This document shows, one piece after another, positions 59,731 to 64,000 of a DNA stretch of 64,000 nt; within the stretch, counting starts at the first letter, position 1; each line of letters opens with the position of its first letter. The position numbers and the translations under genes were made by a program. Under the pieces are notes generated by a model that had not been told where the DNA came from, did not search any database, and saw only the letters and a list, made by a program, of their open reading frames with translations. The stretch is from the NCBI RefSeq assembly GCF_040744945.1, contig NZ_CP160453.1:1-64000 (forward strand), read 5' to 3'. The DNA comes from Saccharothrix sp. HUAS TT1 (GTDB lineage Bacteria > Actinomycetota > Actinomycetes > Mycobacteriales > Pseudonocardiaceae).

Positions 59731-59758
59731 GCGTCGGCGCCCGGTTGGGCGCCGACGC
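59731..59758. terminator. Bidirectional hairpin between S8 protease and radical SAM genes
   Basis: GCGTCGGCGCCC (59731-59742) and GGGCGCCGACGC (59747-59758), perfect 12-bp stem with loop GGTT, directly after the protease stop and 14 bases from the convergent radical SAM stop. Confidence 0.8.
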
Positions 59759-59772
59759 CCGTCCGCGAGCCG

Positions 59773-61737
59773 TCAGCCCTGCGTCAACGCCGGGTTGCGC
59801 ACCGGGGAGCCCTTGCCGACCGGCGAGATCGGCAGCAGCGTCCGGCCGGTGGGCCCCACCTCGATGTCGGTGCCCATGGCCGGGCACACGCCGCAGTCGA
59901 AGCACGGCGTCCAGCGGCAGTCGTCCTGCTCCCGCTCGTCCAGCGCGTCCTGCCAGTCGGCCCAGAGCCACTCCTTGTCCAGCCCCGAGTCCAGGTGGTC
60001 CCAGGGCAGGACTTCCAGCTCCTCGCGCTCCCGCGTGGTGAACCAGGCCAGGTCGACGCCCAGCGGGGTCAGCTCGGCCTCCGCCGCCCGCACCCACCGG
60101 TCGTAGGAGAAGTGCTCGGACCAGCCGTCGAACCGGCCGCCCTCGCGCCACACCCGTTCGATCACCAGGCCGATGCGCCGGTCGCCGCGCGACAGCAGCC
60201 CCTCGATCAGCGACGGCTTGCCGTCGTGGTAGCGCATGCCGATGTTGCGGCCGAGCGAGCGGTCGGAGTTGACCGCCTCGCGCAGCTTGCGCAGCCGGTC
60301 GTCCACGGTCTCCGGGTCGCACTGCGCGGCCCACTGGAACGGGGTGTGCGGCTTGGGCACGAACCCGCCGATGGAGATCGTGCAGCGGACGTCCTTGCGG
60401 CCGGAGACCTCCCGGCCCGCGCGGATGACGTTCTTGGCCATCTCGGCGATCTGCAGCACGTCGTCGTCGGTCTCGGTGGGCAGGCCGCACATGAAGTACA
60501 GCTTCACCTGCCGCCAGCCCGCGCCGAACGCGGCGCTGACCGTGCGGATCAGGTCCTCCTCCGACACCATCTTGTTGATCACGCGCCGGATGCGCTCGCT
60601 GCCGCCCTCCGGGGCGAACGTCAGGCCCGAGCGGCGGCCGTTGCGGGACAGCTCGTTGGCCAGGTCGATGTTGAACGCGTCCACCCGGGTCGACGGCAGC
60701 GACAGGCTGGTGTTCGTGCCCTCGTAGCGGTCGGCCAGGCCCTTGGTGACCTCGGCGATCTCCGAGTGGTCCGCGCTGGACAGCGACAGCAGGCCGACCT
60801 CCTCGAAACCGGTCGCCTCCAGGCCGCGCTGCACCATCGCGCCGATGCCCTCGATGGACCGCTCGCGCACCGGACGGGTGATCATGCCCGCCTGGCAGAA
60901 CCGGCAGCCGCGGGTGCAGCCGCGGAAGATCTCCACGCTCATCCGCTCGTGCACGCTCTCGGCGAGCGGCACCAGCGGCTGCTTCGGGTACGGCCACGCG
61001 TCGAGGTCCATCGTGGTCCGCTTGAACACCCGGTACGGCACCCGCTCGCGGTTGGGCACCACGCGCTGGATGCGGCCGTCCGGCAGGTACTCGACGTCGT
61101 AGAACCGCGGCACGTACACGCCGCCGGTCTCGGCGAGCCTGGTCAGGACCTCGTCCCGGCCGCCGGGGCAGCCCTCGGCCTTCCAGCGGCGGACGATGTC
61201 GGTGATCTCCAGGACGGCTTCCTCGCCGTCGCCGAGCACGGCCGCGTCGATGAACGGCGAGATCGGCTCCGGGTTGAACGCCGCGTGCCCGCCGGCCACC
61301 ACGATCGGGTGGTCCCCGGTGCGGTCGGCGGCGTGGATCGGGATGCCGGCCAGGTCGAGCGCGCTGAGCATGTTCGTGTAGCCCAGCTCGGTGGCGAAGC
61401 TGACCCCGAACAGGTCGAACGCGCCCACGGGCCGGTGCGCGTCCACGGTGAACTGCGGCACGCCGTGCTCGCGCATCAGCGCTTCCAGGTCGGGCCACAC
61501 CGCGTAGGTCCGCTCGGCCAGCACGTCCGGCTGCTCGTTCAGGACCTCGTACAGGATCATGACGCCCTGGTTGGGCAGCCCGACCTCGTAGGCGTCCGGG
61601 TACATCAGGGCCCACCGCACCGCCGCGGCGTCCCAGTCCTTGACCGTGGCGTTCAGTTCCCCGCCGACGTACTGCACCGGCTTGGACACCCTCGGCAGCA
61701 GGGGTTCCAGGGCGGGGAAGACCGACTCGACACTCAC
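59773..61737 (-). CDS. TIGR03960 family B12-binding radical SAM protein
   Basis: Radical SAM enzyme of 654 residues. The N-terminal half contains a B12-binding-like Rossmann region (MYPDAYEVGLPNQGVMILYE, FGVSFATELGYTNMLSALDL, VVAGGHAAFNPEPISPFID). The radical SAM core has CTRGCRFCQAG, with the CxxxCxxC that holds the 4Fe-4S cluster, and the C-terminus carries extra cysteines (CFDCGVC). The family is unassigned biochemically and usually sits directly upstream of DUF2344 and rne. Here that link is broken by the S8 peptidase gene. Start is GTG or ATG at 61737. Confidence 0.92.
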   Translation of the reverse strand: MSVESVFPALEPLLPRVSKPVQYVGGELNATVKDWDAAAVRWALMYPDAYEVGLPNQGVMILYEVLNEQPDVLAERTYAVWPDLEALMREHGVPQFTVDAHRPVGAFDLFGVSFATELGYTNMLSALDLAGIPIHAADRTGDHPIVVAGGHAAFNPEPISPFIDAAVLGDGEEAVLEITDIVRRWKAEGCPGGRDEVLTRLAETGGVYVPRFYDVEYLPDGRIQRVVPNRERVPYRVFKRTTMDLDAWPYPKQPLVPLAESVHERMSVEIFRGCTRGCRFCQAGMITRPVRERSIEGIGAMVQRGLEATGFEEVGLLSLSSADHSEIAEVTKGLADRYEGTNTSLSLPSTRVDAFNIDLANELSRNGRRSGLTFAPEGGSERIRRVINKMVSEEDLIRTVSAAFGAGWRQVKLYFMCGLPTETDDDVLQIAEMAKNVIRAGREVSGRKDVRCTISIGGFVPKPHTPFQWAAQCDPETVDDRLRKLREAVNSDRSLGRNIGMRYHDGKPSLIEGLLSRGDRRIGLVIERVWREGGRFDGWSEHFSYDRWVRAAEAELTPLGVDLAWFTTREREELEVLPWDHLDSGLDKEWLWADWQDALDEREQDDCRWTPCFDCGVCPAMGTDIEVGPTGRTLLPISPVGKGSPVRNPALTQG

Positions 61738-61795
61738 GCCGACCAGGGTAACGGCAGGGCGCCGCTGCCGAACGTGGCGGCTTTGTTCAACCGGC

Positions 61796-62653
61796 TCAGG
61801 TGAGCAGCAACTTGCCGAGCCTGCGGGCCGCGACGGCCACCCCGACGAGCACCATCACCGCGAAGTAGGCGACGTGGACCAGCGCGCCCCAGTCGACGTT
61901 CCCGGTGGTCAGCGACCTCATCAGCTCGATCGCGTGGTACAGCGGCGTCCACTGGACGACCACCTGCAGCCAGCCCGGGTACACCGACAGCGGGTAGAAC
62001 GTGGTCGAGAACAGGAACAGCGGCATCACGGCCAGCTGCACCAGGTCGAAGTCCTGCCACGAGCGCATGAACGTGGCCGCGGCCATGCCGACCGCCGCGA
62101 ACGCCGCCGCGACCAGCAGGCACGCGGGCAGCGCCAGCAGCGCCCACGGCGAGTCGACCAGGCCGAACCCGAGCATGACCACGATGAAGCCGCCCGAGTA
62201 CAGGCCGCCGCGGATCAGGCACCAGGTGGCCTCGCCGATCGCGATGTCGACCGGCCCGAGCGGGGTGGCCAGCACCGCGTCGTACACCTTGGCGTACTTG
62301 AACTTGAAGAACAGGTTGAACGTCGCCTCGAACACCGCCCCGTTCATCGCCGACGCCGCGAGCAGCGCGGGCGCGACGAACTGCGCGTACGGCACCCCCT
62401 CGACGCCGGTGACCAGCCGGCCGAGGCCGTAGCCGAGGGAGAACAGGAAGAACAGCGGCTCGAAGAACCCGGAGATCACCGACAGCCAGGCCCGCCTGCT
62501 GACCAGGTACGAGCGCTCGACCAGGACGTGCGAGCGGCCCGCGTACAGGCCGGGCGGCACGATCCGCAGCAGCAGGCCGGCGCCGGCGCGCGACGGCGGC
62601 GCGGCCGGGTCCGCGGCGCCGGGGCGGTCGGCGGTGGAGGACTCCGGGGTCAT
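61796..62653 (-). CDS. ABC-2 type transporter permease (second)
   Basis: Membrane component of 285 residues with six hydrophobic segments of the ABC-2 (DrrB-like) family: ISGFFEPLFFLFSLGYGLGR, VAPALLAASAMNGAVFEATF, FKFKYAKVYDAVLATPLGPV and FLFSTTFYPLSVYPGWLQVV. A proline/alanine-rich cytosolic tail of about 35 residues precedes them. ATG 62653 overlaps the stop of the first permease gene as ATGA. Two non-identical permeases plus one ATPase make a heteromeric exporter, of the kind that removes drugs, lipids or polysaccharide precursors. Confidence 0.9.
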   Translation of the reverse strand: MTPESSTADRPGAADPAAPPSRAGAGLLLRIVPPGLYAGRSHVLVERSYLVSRRAWLSVISGFFEPLFFLFSLGYGLGRLVTGVEGVPYAQFVAPALLAASAMNGAVFEATFNLFFKFKYAKVYDAVLATPLGPVDIAIGEATWCLIRGGLYSGGFIVVMLGFGLVDSPWALLALPACLLVAAAFAAVGMAAATFMRSWQDFDLVQLAVMPLFLFSTTFYPLSVYPGWLQVVVQWTPLYHAIELMRSLTTGNVDWGALVHVAYFAVMVLVGVAVAARRLGKLLLT

Positions 62654-63438
62654 ACGGCCAGCCTCCGGTGGAAGTAGCGGCGGCCCAGCACCACGCCGAG
62701 CGCGACCAGGGCGGCCAGGTAGGCGACGTGGCCGAGGGCGGGCAGCACGCCCAGGGTGCCGAAGGTGACGCCCCTGGCGAGCTCGATGCCGTGCCACGCG
62801 GGGGTGGCCCAGGCCAGCGGGTGCAGCCAGCCCGGCAGCTGGCTCAGCGGGTAGAACGCGCCGGTGAACAGGGTCATCGGCATCACCAGGAAGCGGAAGA
62901 CGGAGTTGAACGCGTCCGGCTTCTCCCTGGTCGCGGTGAAGGCCACCAGGGGCGCGCTGAACGCCATGCCGGCCAGCGTCGCGAACGGCACCGCGAGCAC
63001 GGCGGACGGGCTGGTGATGGCGCCGAGGGCCACCGCGATGAGGAGGAACACAGCGGTGCCGGCGGCCAGGCGCAGCGCGATCCACAGCAGCTGGCCGTAG
63101 AGCACCTGCGCGGGCGTGACCGGGGTGGACACCACGGCCAGGTAGGTGCGCTGCCACTTGAACGACGAGAACACCGCCCAGCTCGACTCGAAGGTGGCGT
63201 TCTGCACGGCGGTGACGACCAGCAGCGCGGGCGCGAGGTACACGACGTACGGGTGGCCGCCGGTCGCCTCGCCCGGCTGCACCTGCGAGCCGAAGCCGAC
63301 GCCCATGGCCAGCAGGAACAGCACCGGCTGCAGGAAGTTCGAGATGACCGTGGCCCGCCAGTTGCGGCGGTACCAGGTCCAGTGGTTCTCCACCGCGATC
63401 AGCGCGGCGCGCCAGGGGTTGACGACGTGCGCGCTCAT
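62650..63438 (-). CDS. ABC-2 type transporter permease (first)
   Basis: Permease of 262 residues, same family as the next gene: VISNFLQPVLFLLAMGVGFG, YLAPALLVVTAVQNATFESS, FKWQRTYLAVVSTPVTPAQV and LFTGAFYPLSQLPGWLHPLA. The shared WQR/KYAK loop and FYPLS block show that the two permeases are paralogues. Start ATG 63438 directly follows the ATPase stop. Substrate unknown. Confidence 0.9.
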   Translation of the reverse strand: MSAHVVNPWRAALIAVENHWTWYRRNWRATVISNFLQPVLFLLAMGVGFGSQVQPGEATGGHPYVVYLAPALLVVTAVQNATFESSWAVFSSFKWQRTYLAVVSTPVTPAQVLYGQLLWIALRLAAGTAVFLLIAVALGAITSPSAVLAVPFATLAGMAFSAPLVAFTATREKPDAFNSVFRFLVMPMTLFTGAFYPLSQLPGWLHPLAWATPAWHGIELARGVTFGTLGVLPALGHVAYLAALVALGVVLGRRYFHRRLAV

Positions 63439-64000
63439 TCAGTCCACCAACGTCCGGCCGGTCAGGCGCAGGAACACGTCCTCCAGGGTGCTGCGGCGGA
63501 CCAGGCTGGACACCGGCCGCACGCCGCGCGCGTGGGCCGCGGCCAGCGCCGCCTCGCCGTCCGCGGTGTAGAGCAGCACCCGGTCGGGCAGCACCTCCAC
63601 CCGGTCGGCCAGGTCGCGCACCTCGGCGGCGCTCTGCTCGCCCGGCGGGAAGCGCAGCTCCAGCACCTCCCTGGTGGAGTAGCGGCGGATCAGCTCCGAC
63701 GGCGAGCCCTCGGCCGCGATCCGGCCGCCGTCCATCACCACCAGCCGGTCGCACAGCTGCTCGGCCTCGTCCATGTAGTGCGTGGTGATGATCAGCGTGA
63801 CGCCGGACTGCTTGAGCCGGAACAGCCGGTCCCACAGCAGGTGGCGCGCCTGCGGGTCCAGGCCGGTGGTCGGTTCGTCGAGCAGCAGCAGGTCGGGGTC
63901 GTTGACCAGCGAGCGGGCGATGGTGAGCCGCCGCTTCATGCCGCCCGACAGCGGCTCCACCTCGGCGTCCGCGCGGTCGCTGAGCTGGGCGAACTCCATC
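63439..64000 (-). CDS. ABC transporter ATP-binding protein, DrrA-like (5' end outside window)
   Basis: C-terminal part of the ATPase that drives the ABC-2 exporter. Visible: signature LSGGMKRRLTIARSL, Walker B LLLLDEPTTGLDPQARHLL and the H-loop IITTHYMDEAEQLCDRLVVM, then the DUF4162-type tail (VSSLVRRSTLEDVFLRLTGR). Walker A lies beyond base 64000, so the gene is truncated by the window; the Met at the edge is internal. The stop abuts the first permease start. DrrA relatives confer drug export or move glycolipids. Confidence 0.92.
   Translation of the reverse strand, partial: MEFAQLSDRADAEVEPLSGGMKRRLTIARSLVNDPDLLLLDEPTTGLDPQARHLLWDRLFRLKQSGVTLIITTHYMDEAEQLCDRLVVMDGGRIAAEGSPSELIRRYSTREVLELRFPPGEQSAAEVRDLADRVEVLPDRVLLYTADGEAALAAAHARGVRPVSSLVRRSTLEDVFLRLTGRTLVD

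Overview
The window is 64 kb of very GC-rich DNA with dense genes, many GTG starts and frequent GTGA/ATGA stop-start overlaps. These features, and the gene content, point to an actinobacterium, most likely of the Pseudonocardiaceae type (Saccharothrix/Actinosynnema-like; this is inference). The order holA, comEC, comEA, DegV, OctT-like, GpgP-like, rsfS, nadD near rpsT is the one I know from Mycobacterium. The DUF397/DUF5753 pair, WhiJ-style genes and the conserved proB-obg-rpmA-rplU-rne block also fit Actinomycetota.

Layout. 1-5699: sulfur assimilation operon (cysD, cysN, an SsuABC-type transporter, a sirohydrochlorin chelatase-like gene), closed by a perfect palindrome. 5784-11714: a patchwork accessory zone with an AbiEi-like regulator and a broken partner, a MarR/DJ-1 operon with its operator, an enoyl-CoA hydratase, a secreted DUF2690-like protein, a DUF397/DUF5753 pair that has lost its DNA-binding domain and is flanked by 19-bp direct repeats, and a barstar/guanyl-RNase pair. 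11783-20148: metabolism (oxidoreductase, amino acid permease, DUF885 protein, nitronate monooxygenase) and a secreted chitinase with a DasR-type site. 20265-30487: lepA, a PemK-like gene, small enzymes, a broken winged-helix gene, an SPFH/ribbon-helix-helix operon with its own palindrome, a TauE-type exporter and a secreted GH3 beta-glucosidase behind a perfect CebR box.

30613-41189: rpsT, holA, a threonine synthase-like gene under a SAM-I riboswitch, then the com-DegV-OctT-GpgP-rsfS-nadD run on the minus strand. 41386-46219: two near-identical P450/ferredoxin pairs, each behind the same promoter and operator, next to a TetR gene that overlaps proA. 46358-53916: a RecQ helicase fused to a phosphoribosyltransferase-like tail, an acetyltransferase, an MFS symporter, proB, obg, rpmA and rplU. 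54175-61737: rne and the DUF2344/radical-SAM pair, the latter split by a secreted subtilisin-like protease. 61796-64000: a DrrAB-type ABC exporter that runs off the end.

How it works together: sulfate activation, sulfonate uptake and siroheme metallation supply reduced sulfur. The SAM-controlled ThrC paralogue further along may belong to the same sulfur economy. Chitinase and beta-glucosidase carry separate, recognisable carbon-source operators. The most promising leads are the SAM-riboswitch/ThrC paralogue, the duplicated P450 regulon, the SPFH/RHH operon with its palindrome, and the repeat-flanked island beside the barstar gene. No tRNA, rRNA, CRISPR array, transposase or replication origin was seen.
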